64,000 nt of DNA from assembly GCF_002949735.1 (NCBI RefSeq), contig NZ_CP026681.1, positions 1,178,001 through 1,242,000 on the forward strand, written 5' to 3'. The notes beneath the pieces were generated by a model. The model did no database searches. It was not told the origin of the DNA and was given only the letters and a program-made list of their open reading frames with translations. Position 1 is the first letter of the stretch, and every line of letters starts with the position of its first letter. Position numbers and translations under genes: made by a program. The DNA is from Nostoc sp. 'Peltigera membranacea cyanobiont' N6 (GTDB taxonomy: Bacteria; Cyanobacteriota; Cyanobacteriia; Cyanobacteriales; Nostocaceae). Shown here piece by piece: positions 63,428-64,000 of this stretch.

Positions 63428-64000
63428 GTGAAAAAGTTTTCCAAGATATCGCTGTTGGTTTCTGATTTATCAAGTGCAGCTATTTTGCGTGCATACTTGA
63501 TAGCAACAGCCCTAAAAAATTTAGAATATGAAGTTGAAATTATCGGGTTTTTATTTGGAAAGAACTTATATCGTAATTTGCCGTTAGAATTAAATGTTTA
63601 TAATTTACCAGGCAAAAACTTTCCAGATTTTTTTGGAGAAATTCAAAAAATTTTACCAAAAATTAATGGAGATATAATTTATGCAATAAAACCACAAATA
63701 GCGAGTTTTGGAGTTGCTTTATTAAAGAAAATCTTTAGCCGCAACCCGTTAATTTTAGACATAGATGATTGGGAACTCAGTTGGTATGGTGGCGACGACT
63801 GGCATTATAGTCTTACACCCAAACAATTAGCCAGAGACTTGTTGAAATCAAACGGCGCACTCAGAAATCCTTATCATCCTTTGTACGTGAAATGGATGGA
63901 AGGTTTGGTAAGTCATGCTGATGCTGTGACAGTGCATACTAACTTTTTGCAACAGCGTTTTGGCGGTACATTTGTCCCCAATGGTAAAGATACTGCTTTA
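63428..64000 (+). CDS. Glycosyltransferase family 4-like, N-terminal part (runs off window)
   Basis: Open from GTG 63428 (VKKFSKISLLVSDLSSAAIL) to the window edge, 191 codons. ALKNLEYEVEIIGFLFGKNL, IIYAIKPQIASFGVAL, PLILDIDDWELSWYGGDDWH and ADAVTVHTNFLQQRFGG, then FVPNGKDT, form the acceptor-side domain of a GT-B (GT4) enzyme. The nucleotide-binding domain lies beyond the window. Starts 17 bp after the preceding gene, probably the same operon. Confidence 0.72.
   Translation, partial: MKKFSKISLLVSDLSSAAILRAYLIATALKNLEYEVEIIGFLFGKNLYRNLPLELNVYNLPGKNFPDFFGEIQKILPKINGDIIYAIKPQIASFGVALLKKIFSRNPLILDIDDWELSWYGGDDWHYSLTPKQLARDLLKSNGALRNPYHPLYVKWMEGLVSHADAVTVHTNFLQQRFGGTFVPNGKDTAL

Overview
The window looks like chromosomal DNA of a filamentous, heterocystous-type cyanobacterium (Nostoc/Anabaena group). 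The evidence is many HIP1 octamers (GCGATCGC), the KaiB-like clock kinase SasA, the regulator RpaB, plant/cyanobacteria-restricted families (a CRR7-like protein, DUF3493, a cytochrome b6f heme C maturation factor), an intein-split DnaB, PEP-CTERM and SLH surface proteins, and heptamer STRR-type repeats. All names come from reading the translations; no database search was possible.

Layout. 1-9.3 kb: the 3' end of a phosphofructokinase gene whose last codons are replaced by a MITE, a zinc deacylase-like gene, a CHAT-STAND-TPR protein, a VapBC-type toxin-antitoxin pair, a histidine phosphatase, a CsbD-like stress protein and a protein of five 19-residue repeats. 9.5-22.5 kb: uvrB, an IS110 relic, a CRR7-like gene, a diguanylate cyclase, sasA, a decayed gene, an SLH lipoprotein, a GDSL esterase, an M42 peptidase, a MITE that cuts off an antitoxin gene, a 13-copy 21-bp tandem repeat, and next to tRNA-Thr(CGU) a sequence resembling one end of a type V-K CRISPR-associated (Tn7-like) transposon with no transposition genes nearby. 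22.5-36 kb: a DUF3493 protein, a beta-helix/SLH protein, the classic rimP-nusA-ylxR-infB operon, a large membrane protein and a peptidoglycan-binding protein. 36-47.8 kb: an IS1 relic, an M48-type protease with a broken zinc motif, a CCB-type cofactor factor, divergent rpaB and radA, a B12-binding radical SAM protein, a TPR protein, a DUF711 gene convergent with a 2OG-Fe dioxygenase gene, sfsA and a fasciclin protein.

48.5-54 kb is the most distinctive part: a tandemly duplicated three-gene cassette. Each copy holds an orphan ModA-like periplasmic binding protein, a secreted beta-sandwich-like protein without a sorting signal, and a paralogue of it carrying a PEP-CTERM signal. No modB or modC gene is nearby. 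A 138-bp MITE has entered one copy and the other copy preserves the empty site. 54-64 kb: a scar joining fragments of two unrelated genes, a small 2TM gene, a phasin-like gene, a secreted FKBP, dnaB with a complete bifunctional intein, rplI, gloB and the start of a glycosyltransferase cluster.

Most of the window is housekeeping: translation (rimP/nusA/infB, rplI), replication and repair (dnaB, uvrB, radA) and photosynthetic or clock regulation (rpaB, sasA). Between these blocks are many small mobile-element scars and palindromic repeats.
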